Shown: positions 1 to 10,109 of the stretch, piece by piece
How positions within the stretch are numbered: position 1 is the first letter of the stretch
How the letters are laid out: the number at the start of each line of letters is the position of its first letter
Source of the DNA: Xanthomonas translucens pv. cerealis
Lineage (GTDB): Bacteria; Pseudomonadota; Gammaproteobacteria; Xanthomonadales; Xanthomonadaceae
Assembly: GCF_006838285.1 (NCBI RefSeq)
Contig: NZ_CP038228.1
Coordinates: 2,666,001-2,730,000 of the forward strand
Direction of reading: 5' to 3'
Length of the DNA: 64,000 bases
Made by a program: the position numbers and the translations under genes
Notes under the pieces: model-generated
What the model was told of the DNA's origin: nothing
What the model saw: the letters and a program-made list of their open reading frames with translations, nothing else
Databases searched by the model: none

Positions 1-1
1 G

Positions 2-292
2 GTCAAGGACGGCCCGGCCAATCGCAGTTTCGGCCTGCAGGTGGCGGCGCTGGCCGGCCTGCCGAAAAGCACGGTCGCGCAGGCACGGCGGCGGCTGGCG
101 GAACTGGAGCAGCGCGGCGGCGAGAGCCACGCCTCGCAGATGGCGCCGCAGGCGTTGGACGCGCCGCAGCAGTTCGGCTTGTTCGCCGCCGCCCCGTCGG
201 CGGCGCAGGACGCGCTCGCGGCGCTGGACCCCGACGAGCTGACGCCCAAGCAGGCACTGGAAGCCTTGTACCGGCTCAAGTCGCTGCTGTAG
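2..292 (+). CDS. mutS: DNA mismatch repair protein MutS, C-terminal end (partial)
   Basis: The gene enters from the left edge; 96 codons and a TAG stop are visible. The first residues, VKDGPANRSFGLQVAALAGLP, are the conserved C-terminal part of the MutS ATPase domain, where the V-x-x-G-x-A-x-x-S-(F/Y)-G-x-x-V-A pattern precedes the helix-turn-helix dimer contact. After it comes a variable linker and the usual terminal helix region (DPDELTPKQALEALYRLK). MutS recognises mismatched bases and recruits MutL. Walker motifs and the mismatch-binding domain lie outside the window. The family assignment is secure; nothing can be said about its promoter. Confidence 0.93.
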   Translation, partial: VKDGPANRSFGLQVAALAGLPKSTVAQARRRLAELEQRGGESHASQMAPQALDAPQQFGLFAAAPSAAQDALAALDPDELTPKQALEALYRLKSLL

Positions 293-518
293 CGGGGCGC
301 GTCTTCAGCTCCTCTCCCACCGCGAGAGGGGTTGGGGTGAGGGTCCGGCGCGAAAGCGGCTCGCGGAGTTTCGGTGCACGAGGCTGCGCCCGTACCCTCA
401 TCCGGCCCTGCGGGCCACCTTCTCCCGAGGGGAGAAGGGAACAGCGGGCGCGCGTAGCCCCTCTTCCAACGGGAGAGAGGTTCCGCGCAACCGCTGGCAG
501 ACTTCGTTTCCCTAACCG
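293..518. repeat. Intergenic repeat block (CTCTCCC hairpins plus GGGGTGAGGGT tail)
   Basis: No gene is visible. The block holds a hairpin with CCTCTC/GAGAGG arms (311-316 and 324-329), followed by the tail GGGGTTGGGGTGAGGGT and CGGCGCGAAAGCGGCTCG. A second hairpin has 9-bp arms CCTTCTCCC/GGGAGAAGG (418-438), and a weaker CTCTTCC/GGGAGAG pair follows. Parts of the same block recur at 25931-25975 in inverted orientation and at 41070-41165 in the same orientation, so this is a dispersed intergenic repeat family. The hairpins could also act as mRNA ends for mutS and the converging GST gene. Confidence 0.75.
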
Positions 519-1175
519 CTAGACGCTAGCCGGCGCCACGCTCGCCGGCATGCCCGGGTGCGGATGCGCCGCGATCAACGCATCGTCGATCGCAGTGGCA
601 CGCAGCGCCGCAGGCCTGGCGGCATGCCGTTGCGCGAAGGCGACGAATGCGGGACGCGGCTCGAGCAGGCCGCTGCGCAGGTAGTACCCCAGGCATGCGG
701 CGGCATACAGATCGGCCGCGCTGAAATGGTCGCCGGCCAGGTGTTCGCGGCCCGCGACCGCCTGTTCCAGGGTCTGCAACAAGTCGGCCTCGCGGCCATA
801 GCCTGCGCTGCGTGCCGGTGCCAGCGCCCCGCCCTCCTTCGCGGTCAACAGTCCCTCGACCGGGCCGGCCAGAAAGAACAGCCAGCGATAGTAATCGGCG
901 CGTGCCGGCGATCCCTGCAGCGGCGCCAGGTGCCGCTCCGGTACCAGATCGGCCAGGTAGGCGCAGATCGCCGCGTTTTCGGTGACCACGGCGGCGCCGT
1001 GGCGCAGCGCCGGCACCTTGCCCATCGGGTTGATCGCCAGATAGGCCGGCGCCTTCATCGTGGTGCCGTAATCGAGGATCTGCGCGCTGTACGGCAGGCC
1101 GGTTTCCTCCAGCATCCAGCGGGCGACGCGGCCGCGCGACAGGGGATGGGTGTAGAGCACGATCTCGGTGGACAT
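519..1175 (-). CDS. Glutathione S-transferase family protein
   Basis: A 218-residue cytosolic protein with the two-part GST layout: an N-terminal thioredoxin-like glutathione-binding half (MSTEIVLYTHPLSRGRVARW, then INPMGKVPAL and VTENAAICAYLAD near residues 48-75) and an all-helical C-terminal half (HFSAADLYAAACLGYYL). The cis-proline motif GKVPAL and the E-N pair after it are the usual glutathione-binding points. GSTs conjugate glutathione to electrophiles or reduce peroxides; the substrate cannot be read here. I chose the ATG at 1175 because AAGGAAG lies just upstream and the GST fold begins there; a longer upstream reading has no family similarity. It lies 58 bases downstream of a WYL regulator on the same strand, likely co-transcribed. 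Confidence 0.88.
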   Translation of the reverse strand: MSTEIVLYTHPLSRGRVARWMLEETGLPYSAQILDYGTTMKAPAYLAINPMGKVPALRHGAAVVTENAAICAYLADLVPERHLAPLQGSPARADYYRWLFFLAGPVEGLLTAKEGGALAPARSAGYGREADLLQTLEQAVAGREHLAGDHFSAADLYAAACLGYYLRSGLLEPRPAFVAFAQRHAARPAALRATAIDDALIAAHPHPGMPASVAPASV

Positions 1176-1233
1176 GGGCAGACTTCCTTGGTGGACAGCC
1201 TGCAGTGTGGTCGCGCCCTGCTGACAGGTGCTG

Positions 1234-1929
1234 TCAGTAGTCGGCGCCATAGCCGGTGGCGGCGCGCCAGCGCTTGATCAGCAGATGCCGGCGCGAGGGA
1301 TAGCGCTCGCCGTCGTCGGCCAAGGCCAACACCCGGTCGGCGCGGAAGTGGCGAAAATCGCGGCGCAGTTCGCACCACGCGGCGATCATGCCGTAGCCGC
1401 CGAAGAAGGCCATCGCAAACGGCCAGATCAACCGTTGCGAGGCCGCGCCGTTGGCATCGGTGTAGTCCATGCGCAGCACGTGCTCGAGGCGGATGCCATG
1501 GCGCAGCACTGGCAGCCACGGCGCCGGCGGCGGCACGTCTGTGGCGGCCGGCACCAGCAGTCCGCTGGTCTCGATCGACAGGCGCAGATTGCCGGGCAGC
1601 GTCGCGGCGATCCGCGCCACCGCGCGCTGCGCTGCCTGCGCCAGTTCCGGATCGGCCTGGCGCGCCACCCAGCGCGCGCCCAGGGTCAACGCCTCCAGTT
1701 CGTCCTCGGTGAAATTCAGCGCCGGCAGCAGGAAGCCGGGCCGCAGCACGTAGCCGACGCCGGGGTCGCCAAGGATGTCGGCGCCCTGCACGCGCAGGGT
1801 CGCGATATCGCGGTACAGCGTGCGCAGGCTGACCCCCAGTGCGGTGGCGAGCTGGGCACCGGCCACCGGCCGCCGGCGCCCGCGCAAGGCGTCGAGCAGG
1901 TGCAGCAGACGGGTCGCGCGGATGGCCAT
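1234..1929 (-). CDS. YafY-type HTH/WYL-domain transcriptional regulator
   Basis: A 231-residue protein with an N-terminal winged helix (MAIRATRLLHLLDALRGRRR, then LATALGVSLRTLYRDIATLR near residues 25-45, the DeoR-like recognition helix) and a C-terminal WYL-type ligand-binding region (residues about 125-200, with RLIWPFAMAFFGGYGMIAAWCELR matching the family's P-x-x-(L/M)-x-(F/Y)-x-x-x-x-(W/Y)-x-x-x-A-(W/Y)-x-x pattern). Length fits the YafY family. The ATG at 1929 starts directly at the HTH. The gene lies immediately upstream of the glutathione S-transferase on the same strand, so it probably controls that gene and itself; this is inference from position. Confidence 0.85.
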   Translation of the reverse strand: MAIRATRLLHLLDALRGRRRPVAGAQLATALGVSLRTLYRDIATLRVQGADILGDPGVGYVLRPGFLLPALNFTEDELEALTLGARWVARQADPELAQAAQRAVARIAATLPGNLRLSIETSGLLVPAATDVPPPAPWLPVLRHGIRLEHVLRMDYTDANGAASQRLIWPFAMAFFGGYGMIAAWCELRRDFRHFRADRVLALADDGERYPSRRHLLIKRWRAATGYGADY

Positions 1930-2168
1930 TGCGACAGGATAGTGGGCTTTGCCTTTTCCGATCGCTGCCGTGCGGGTTCGCCGTCGCGCTCCACAATGTT
2001 TCCGATGCGCCAGGCACGCGCATGCGGCCGATCGCCGATCTCCACAGCGGCACACGACGCACGCCTGCGCGCCGTCATTCATCCAGTACCACGATCCACC
2101 GGCGCGATCCGGTCAAAACGCGGACACTCTCTGCGGCGATCCTCGAACCGCCTACGCACCGCCAACCC

Positions 2169-2205
2169 ATAGATATTTCCTATCGATCCCGTAGGATCAT
2201 TCGAA
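2169..2205 (+). promoter_or_regulatory. OxyR-like binding site upstream of katG
   Basis: Four tetranucleotides sit exactly 7 bases apart: ATAG (2169-2172), CTAT (2180-2183), GTAG (2191-2194) and CGAA (2202-2205). The OxyR consensus is ATAG-N7-CTAT-N7-ATAG-N7-CTAT, so two elements match fully, one in 3 of 4 bases and one in 2 of 4. It lies about 150 bases before the katG start, a reasonable place for a peroxide-activated promoter. The rest of the 1930-2356 gap between the divergent WYL regulator and katG shows no gene. Confidence 0.6.
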
Positions 2206-2347
2206 TTCCCTAATGTAATGTCCCCGCCTATCGTGTCTACCAATCGCCGTGCGCCATGCTTGCATTCGTTGCATCCTTGCGCCCGGCCCCGCAATCACGC
2301 GCACCGTCCGACCACGGCGCGCGGCCACCCCGCGTCCATCAAGGTAG

Positions 2348-4603
<2,256 letters not shown>

Positions 4604-4622
4604 GCCCGGCGGCAGGCCGGGC
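4604..4622 (+). terminator. GC-rich hairpin directly after katG
   Basis: Perfect 7-bp arms GCCCGGC (4604-4610) and GCCGGGC (4616-4622) around a 5-base loop begin at the base after the katG stop. There is no T-run, so it is either a weak terminator or a 3' stabilising hairpin. Confidence 0.4.
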
Positions 4623-4649
4623 ATCGCCAAGACGGCTGGGCGCATCGTA

Positions 4650-5130
4650 GAGTGACTTCAGGGCAGCTCGAACAACCCGTAGTTTCATCACGATGAGCCG
4701 CCAAGACGCAGCAGAGGCGCGTCTTGGAGACGATGGCAGTGCATCGCCGGGTTGCTGGATGGCATCGATGTCCCGCGTGCGACGGCAGCTGCAGCCGATC
4801 GCGCCGGCACAATCCCTCGCCAAGCAGATGCTGCGCAGGCATTTGCCGCACTGCTGCGGCAGCCGCGCGAACAGGTGTTCGCCGAAGACCCGGTCCTTGG
4901 CAAGCCGGCGTTGCGGCGCTGCGTTGCGGCTTGCGCGCGCCGCTGTCGGACGGCCCCGCGCTCGGCGGCAATGCGACGCGATCCACTCCGCGCAAACCGG
5001 GCTGCTGCGACAACGCAATGCAGTCGAAGGCATGGCCATCGCTTTGCAAGGTCCGCACCACGGTCACGCCGTTGTAGCGGTTGTAGAGATAACGCTGCAT
5101 CTGCGCGAACGCGGCACGATCCCACGGCAC
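4650..5130 (-). pseudogene. Possible degraded gene remnant, secreted-protease-like N-terminus
   Basis: In the 737 bases between katG and the sensor kinase no intact gene is convincing. On the minus strand, from the ATG at 5130, about 50 residues look protein-like: MPWDRAAFAQMQRYLYNRYN, then FDCIALSQQPGLRG. The F-D-C-I-x-x-x-Q-Q-P-x-L-R-G string recalls, from memory, the propeptide region of neprosin-type secreted proteins. Beyond it the frame turns into Arg/Ala/Pro-rich shadow translation, and parts of the other two minus frames look no better. I read this as a decayed or frameshifted gene. A chance open frame in GC-rich DNA remains possible. Confidence 0.3.
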
Positions 5131-5340
5131 GCATCACCGACATGATCGCTCTCTAACCGCTGTTGACGAGGTTGCAGCATAGACAGGGCGATCGGTCTCG
5201 AATTGTCGCCATTGGCCGGCCTGAACGGGAAAAATCCCAGTGGCGCAGCTGTCGCAGCAAGTAGACAGTCGGTCGCGCTGGCGATGTTGCGATCGTTGCG
5301 GGCGGCGCGCTGTGTACACGCGTGCGCCCGCCAGCGCGCG

Positions 5341-6633
5341 CTACGCCGCGCTGCCGTGTTTCAATGCCGGACGCAGATCCAGCGTCGCCCGTGTGCCCTG
5401 CCCCGCGTCCGAATCCAGTTGCAGCGACCAGCCCAGGTGCTCGCACAGGCGCGCGATCAGGTCCAAGCCGATGCCGCTGCCCTCGCGGCCGCCGCCGCGG
5501 GCCATGCGCATGTAGATCGCGCTGATCTCCTCAGGCGCCATGCCGTGGCCGGGGTCGTCGATGCGCACCACGCCCGGCGCCGGCATCGCGATGTGGATGA
5601 CGCCCTGGTCGCTGTTCTCGATCGCGTTGCGCAGCAGGTTGCCGATCGCCGCCTGCACGATCGCCAGCGGCGCCAGCACCTCGCACGGCGGCAACGGCGC
5701 CAGCGCCAGTTCCAGGCGCTTGTCGGCGCACAGGTGGCGATGGTCCTCGATGATGTCCGGCAACAGCTGGTCCAGCCGCACCAGGTCGCTGCCGCGCGCT
5801 AGCCGCGCCGGATCCTTGGCCAGCACCAGCAGCAATGAGATCAGTTGGCCGACGCCGCTGGCGGTGCGGCGGATGCGCAGCAGCTGGTTGCGCGCGCTGG
5901 GCGGGATGTCGGACTGCTCCAGCGCCAGTTCGGCGGCGCCGCCGATCACCGCCACCGGCGTGCGCAATTCATGGCTGGTGCTGTCGATGAAGGCGCGCTC
6001 GCGCTCGACGAACAGGTCGTTGCGCAGCAGGTAGTCGTTCAACGCATCGGCGATCACCACTTGTTCGGCGCTGGCGCGCGGATGCACGTCGATGCGCTGG
6101 CCCGGCCGGTCCGGGCGCAGGCTGCCGATGCGTTGCGCCATGTCGGTGAGCGGCTGCACCACCCGGCCCAGGCCCCAGGCCACCAGCGCGCCGAGCAGCA
6201 GCACCGCGATCACGTTGGACAGCAGCATCCACAGCGCCAGGTTCTCCTCGTGCTTCTGCAGCTCGGTGATGTCCAGCGCCAGCGCCAGGCGGCGGCCGTG
6301 CACGTCCTGCACCAGCACCACCTTGTCGCGGCCTTCCAGCGGCACGTCGTCGTGCAGGCCCGGCGCCAGCGCCGCCACCGTCGGCGGCAGCGGCTCGCCG
6401 CCCTCGTCGCCGTACAGGCTCACGGTGCGGGTATCGATCCAGCGGTAGTCCGGATCGACCGCGCTGCGCGCCAGGAAGTGTTCCAGTTCCGAACTCAGCA
6501 GCGAATGCCAGGTCAGCTGTTCGGCCTGGTCGTTGACGATGTAACCGTGCACGAACACCGCCAGCGACAGCAGCGCCGCATAGCCGACCAGCCACAGGGT
6601 GATGCGCTGACGCAGCCCGGTCCTACGCGGCAT
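5341..6633 (-). CDS. Sensor histidine kinase (ColS-like), two-component system
   Basis: A 430-residue inner-membrane kinase. TM1 is near residues 12-33, a periplasmic sensor spans about 35-135, TM2 is about 135-155, then a HAMP-like linker. H221 in STSHELRTPVAVI is the phospho-acceptor. The ATPase domain has an N box (NLLRNAIENS, 332-341), G1 (DDPGHGM, 359-365) and G2 (GSGIGL, 385-390). Its start lies inside the 3' end of the response-regulator gene (11-base overlap), so the two are translationally coupled. The pair resembles Pseudomonas/Xanthomonas ColRS in the regulator sequence and in lying beside envelope genes (PAP2, EptA). The periplasmic domain is short with several acidic residues; metal or cationic-peptide sensing is inference. 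Confidence 0.88.
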   Translation of the reverse strand: MPRRTGLRQRITLWLVGYAALLSLAVFVHGYIVNDQAEQLTWHSLLSSELEHFLARSAVDPDYRWIDTRTVSLYGDEGGEPLPPTVAALAPGLHDDVPLEGRDKVVLVQDVHGRRLALALDITELQKHEENLALWMLLSNVIAVLLLGALVAWGLGRVVQPLTDMAQRIGSLRPDRPGQRIDVHPRASAEQVVIADALNDYLLRNDLFVERERAFIDSTSHELRTPVAVIGGAAELALEQSDIPPSARNQLLRIRRTASGVGQLISLLLVLAKDPARLARGSDLVRLDQLLPDIIEDHRHLCADKRLELALAPLPPCEVLAPLAIVQAAIGNLLRNAIENSDQGVIHIAMPAPGVVRIDDPGHGMAPEEISAIYMRMARGGGREGSGIGLDLIARLCEHLGWSLQLDSDAGQGTRATLDLRPALKHGSAA

Positions 6634-7324
6634 GCTCTTGCTCGTGCGGGTCCATCAGCGCAAGCCGGTAGCCGATCCGCGGCAGGGTGTGGATCAGCTT
6701 GGTCGCGAACGGGCCATCCACGCTGCGCCGCAGGTCGTAGATATGCGAGCGCAGCATGTCGCCATCCGGCGGCTCGTCGCCCCATAGCGCCTGCTCCAGG
6801 CGATCGCGGGTGACCGCAGCCGGGCTGGCCTGCATGAGCACTTCCAGCAGCTTGCGGCAGGCCGGATACAGGTGCAGGGTGCGGCCGCCGCGGGTCGCCT
6901 CCAGCGTGCCCAGGTCAAGTTGCAGGTCGCCCACGCGCAGCAACTTGCTGCGGCCGCGGCCGTTGGCGCGCAGCAGCAGCGCTTCCAGCCGCACTTCCAG
7001 TTCCGGCAGCGCGAATGGCTTGGTCAGGTAGTCGTCGGCACCGGCGCGGAAACCGGCGATCTTGTCCGGCAGTTCGTCGCGCGCGGTGAGCATGATCACC
7101 GGCACTTCGGCGTGGTGCTGCTCGCGCATCGCGCGCAGCACCTGCGGCCCGTCCAGGCGCGGCAGCATCCAGTCCAGGATCACCGCGTCGTAGTGCTGGG
7201 TGGTAGCCAGGTGCAGCCCGGTGACGCCGTCCGGCGCCGCGTCCAGGGTGTGGCCGCGCACCTCGAAGTAATCGAACAGGTTCGCGACCAGGTTCCGGTT
7301 GTCCTCTATCACCAACAGCCGCAT
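6623..7324 (-). CDS. OmpR-family response regulator (ColR-like)
   Basis: A 233-residue DNA-binding regulator. The receiver domain (1-118) has acidic residues E7/D8, the phosphorylation site D51 (DAVILDWMLPRLDG), T79 and K101 (LTKPFALPELE). The C-terminal winged helix (about 130-225) ends in HTLPRIGYRL, typical of OmpR/PhoB proteins. The N-terminus MRLLVIEDNRNLVANLFDYF and DGVTGLHLAT resemble ColR. I chose the ATG at 7324, where the receiver begins; longer readings add only low-complexity sequence. It is first in the operon with the kinase. The 200 bases between it and the divergent PAP2 gene must hold both promoters, so control of PAP2-eptA by this regulator is a fair inference. Confidence 0.9.
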   Translation of the reverse strand: MRLLVIEDNRNLVANLFDYFEVRGHTLDAAPDGVTGLHLATTQHYDAVILDWMLPRLDGPQVLRAMREQHHAEVPVIMLTARDELPDKIAGFRAGADDYLTKPFALPELEVRLEALLLRANGRGRSKLLRVGDLQLDLGTLEATRGGRTLHLYPACRKLLEVLMQASPAAVTRDRLEQALWGDEPPDGDMLRSHIYDLRRSVDGPFATKLIHTLPRIGYRLALMDPHEQEHAA

Positions 7325-7524
7325 GGCACTCGCTCGCATTCCAGGACGCCGGGGGGATGACGCCATGCTAGCGGATGCGCGTCGGAACACGGTCGGAATA
7401 CGGCGTATTGATCGAATCTGGATGAAACCTGGACGCAACCCGCATACCGCGACGGCAACCTGGGCTGAAGCGCCGCAGCGGTGGCGCCCCAATCCGACCG
7501 GTCTCCGACAAGCAGCACAACACC

Positions 7525-8343
7525 ATGGCGCCCGCCACCGTTCGCGCGTCCAGCCCGCCTGCCTCCATGCACAGCCCGTCCCTGCCCCTGCCCGCCGTCT
7601 CGGTCCTGCCCGCGCCATCGGCGTTCTATCGCCAGCATCTGTGGCTGCCGCTGGCCGCTGCGCTGCTAGCCAGCAGCGCGCTGATGGGGCTGGGCGGCGA
7701 CTTCTGGTTCGCCGACCTGCTGTACCGCTGGGAAGGCGGCCACTGGGCGCTGAAGAACGTCGCGCTGACCCGCAGCCTGATCCATCACGACGGCAAGCTG
7801 CTCAGCACCGTGGCCTGGGTGGCGACGGCCGGCCTGGCGGCATGGGCGTGGCGCCGTGCCGACGGCCAGCGCTACCGGATGCCGCTGCTGTACCTGGCAC
7901 TGGCGGTGGCCTTGAGCACCGGCGTGGTGTCGCTGCTGAAGTCGCTGACCCATATGGACTGCCCGTGGGACCTGAGCCGCTATGGCGGCCACCTGCCCTA
8001 CATCGGCCTGTTCGAGCCGCGGCCGGCCGGCATGCCGCATGCGGCATGCTTCCCGGCCGGGCATTCCAGCGCGGGCTACGCCTGGGTGGCGCTGTATTTC
8101 GTCGCGCTGGCGCTGAAGCCGGCCTGGCGCTGGCCGGCGCTGGCGGTCGGGCTCGGCGCCGGGCTGCTGTTCGGCCTCGGCCAGCAGCTGCGCGGCGCGC
8201 ACTTCCTGTCCCACGATCTGTGGACGCTGTCGCTGAGTTGGGGCGTGGCGCTGGGCCTGTACCGCGTGTTGCTGTGGCGGCCGCAGGTTTCGGCCCGATC
8301 CATGCATGTCGCTTTGCCTGTCGTGAAGGAAAGCCGCGTATGA
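7525..8343 (+). CDS. PAP2-family membrane phosphatase (lipid phosphatase-like)
   Basis: A 272-residue inner-membrane protein with about six hydrophobic segments and PAP2 signature pieces: an altered motif 1 (KSLTHMDCPWDL, near 145), motif 2 PAGHSSAG (about 175-182) and motif 3 RGAHFLSHD (about 222-230), giving the catalytic histidines and aspartate. Relatives remove phosphate from undecaprenyl pyrophosphate or lipid A. The first 40 residues are Pro/Ser/Ala-rich; an internal ATG at 7567 may be the true start, as neither has a strong ribosome site. Its stop overlaps the eptA start (ATGA), so the two are coupled, pointing to a joint role in phosphate-group remodelling of lipid A or a lipid carrier. 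Confidence 0.85.
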   Translation: MAPATVRASSPPASMHSPSLPLPAVSVLPAPSAFYRQHLWLPLAAALLASSALMGLGGDFWFADLLYRWEGGHWALKNVALTRSLIHHDGKLLSTVAWVATAGLAAWAWRRADGQRYRMPLLYLALAVALSTGVVSLLKSLTHMDCPWDLSRYGGHLPYIGLFEPRPAGMPHAACFPAGHSSAGYAWVALYFVALALKPAWRWPALAVGLGAGLLFGLGQQLRGAHFLSHDLWTLSLSWGVALGLYRVLLWRPQVSARSMHVALPVVKESRV

Positions 8344-10025
8344 GCATGTCGTTGCCGCATCCCAGCAGCCCGTCCCGGACCCGCTGGTGGCGCTACCGCC
8401 CACTACTGAGCAACGAAGCGCTGGCGTTGGCGGCCAGCGCGTTCTTCGCCCTGGTCTGCAACGGCTTGTTCTGGCGCAGCGCGATGAGCGGCCACCCCGG
8501 CGACCTGAAGCTGTGCTTGTCGCTGTTCCTGCTGCTGCTGTCGGTGCACGGCCTGCTGCTGGGCCTGCTGCTGTGGCGCGGCGTGTCCAAGCCGCTGCTG
8601 ACCGTGCTGCTGCTCACCACCGCGTTCGCCGCGCACTACATGAACAGCTACAGCGTCTACCTGGACGCGGACATGCTGCGCAACGTGCTGGCCACCGACC
8701 ACAAGGAATCGCGTGAACTGATGACTCCGGCGCTGATCGCGCCGCTGCTGTTCCACGCCGCGCTGCCGATCCTGGCGCTGTGGCGGCTGCGCCTGATCCA
8801 GCGTCCGCCGGGCAAGGCGCTGGCGATCCGTGCCGGCTTCCTGCTGGCGATGCTGGCGCTGGGCGGCGTCGGCGCGATGCTATCGTTCCAGGACCTGTCG
8901 GCCATGATGCGCAATCATCGCGAGATCCGCTACCTGGCCACGCCGATCAACTACCTGGTCGCGTTGCGGCAGGACTTGAAGTCCGACAGCCCCACGCACA
9001 AGGCGCCGAAACTGCCGCTGGAACACGACGCGATCGCCACCGCGCGCGCGCCCGGCAGCAAGCCGCGCTTGCTGGTGGTGGTGCTGGGCGAGACCGCACG
9101 CGCGCAGAACTGGGGCTTGAACGGCTACGTCCGCCAGACCACGCCGCAACTGGCGCAGCTGGGCGTGATCAACTTTCCCGACATGCATTCGTGCGGCACC
9201 AGCACCGAGGTCTCGGTGCCGTGCATGTTCTCCCCATTCGGCCGCCACGACTACAACGAAGGCAACATCCGCAAGCACCAGTCGCTGCTGCACGTGCTCG
9301 AGCACGCCGGCATCGCCACGCTGTGGCGCGACAACCAGTCAGGCTGCAAGGGCGTGTGCGACGGCCTGGCGATCCAGCGCCTGGACGACGCCAAGGACCC
9401 GCAGCTGTGCAAGGACGGGCGCTGCATGGACGAGATCCTGCTGCAGGACCTGGCCACGCAGGTGCGCGCCAAGCCCGGCGACCGCGTGGTCGTGCTGCAC
9501 CAGCTCGGCAGCCACGGCCCCAGCTATTTCGAACGCTATCCGGCCGGCTTCCGCCGCTTCACCCCGACCTGCGATACCGCCGACCTGGGCAACTGCGAGC
9601 GCGACCTGATCGCCAATGCCTACGACAACTCGCTGCTGTACACCGACCATCTGTTGGCGCGCACCGTATCCACGCTGCAAACGATGCCCGACTACGACAC
9701 CGCGATGATCTACCTGTCCGACCACGGCGAGTCGCTGGGCGAGAAGGGCCTGTACCTGCACGGCGTGCCGTATGCGATCGCCCCGCAGGAGCAGACCCAC
9801 GTGCCGATGGTGATGTGGTTCTCGCCTGGCTTCGCCAGCGACCGCGGCCTAGACCTGGCCTGCGTGCGGGCGCGGTCGCGCCAGTACGCCGACCAGGACA
9901 ACCTGTTCCCGTCGGTGCTGGGGCTGATGCAGGTCAAGACCGGCGTCTACCAACGTTCGCGCGACCTGTTCGCGCAGTGCGCCGGTAGCGGCAGCGCAAC
10001 CGCCGCAGGCGCAGCAAACCGCTGA
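8340..10025 (+). CDS. eptA: Lipid A phosphoethanolamine transferase, EptA/Mcr family
   Basis: A 561-residue enzyme with five N-terminal membrane helices (to about residue 190) and a periplasmic sulfatase-fold catalytic domain. Visible zinc-site elements are GETARAQN (Glu), CGTSTEVSVPCMFSP with the nucleophilic threonine, and SDHGESLGE with Asp and His; several paired cysteines fit the family's disulfides. It moves phosphoethanolamine from phosphatidylethanolamine to lipid A phosphates, lowering surface charge and affinity for polymyxin-like peptides. The ATG at 8340 overlaps the PAP2 stop by 4 bases. The frame stays open upstream through the PAP2 gene, but that part is not protein-like. Divergent from the ColRS-like operon. 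Confidence 0.92.
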   Translation: MSMSLPHPSSPSRTRWWRYRPLLSNEALALAASAFFALVCNGLFWRSAMSGHPGDLKLCLSLFLLLLSVHGLLLGLLLWRGVSKPLLTVLLLTTAFAAHYMNSYSVYLDADMLRNVLATDHKESRELMTPALIAPLLFHAALPILALWRLRLIQRPPGKALAIRAGFLLAMLALGGVGAMLSFQDLSAMMRNHREIRYLATPINYLVALRQDLKSDSPTHKAPKLPLEHDAIATARAPGSKPRLLVVVLGETARAQNWGLNGYVRQTTPQLAQLGVINFPDMHSCGTSTEVSVPCMFSPFGRHDYNEGNIRKHQSLLHVLEHAGIATLWRDNQSGCKGVCDGLAIQRLDDAKDPQLCKDGRCMDEILLQDLATQVRAKPGDRVVVLHQLGSHGPSYFERYPAGFRRFTPTCDTADLGNCERDLIANAYDNSLLYTDHLLARTVSTLQTMPDYDTAMIYLSDHGESLGEKGLYLHGVPYAIAPQEQTHVPMVMWFSPGFASDRGLDLACVRARSRQYADQDNLFPSVLGLMQVKTGVYQRSRDLFAQCAGSGSATAAGAANR

Positions 10026-10109
10026 GCGGCGGCGGCGCGGCACCGCCGGCCCTTGCGGCGGAAGGGGCGGGCCACTAGCCTCGTCGCATTCGCCACCGAA
10101 GGATTCGCC

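Noticed and set aside
7299..8339. Upstream in-frame extension of the eptA reading frame
   Set aside because: The added 347 residues overlap the PAP2 gene in another frame and are Pro/Arg/Ala-rich; the ATGA overlap at 8340 marks the true start.
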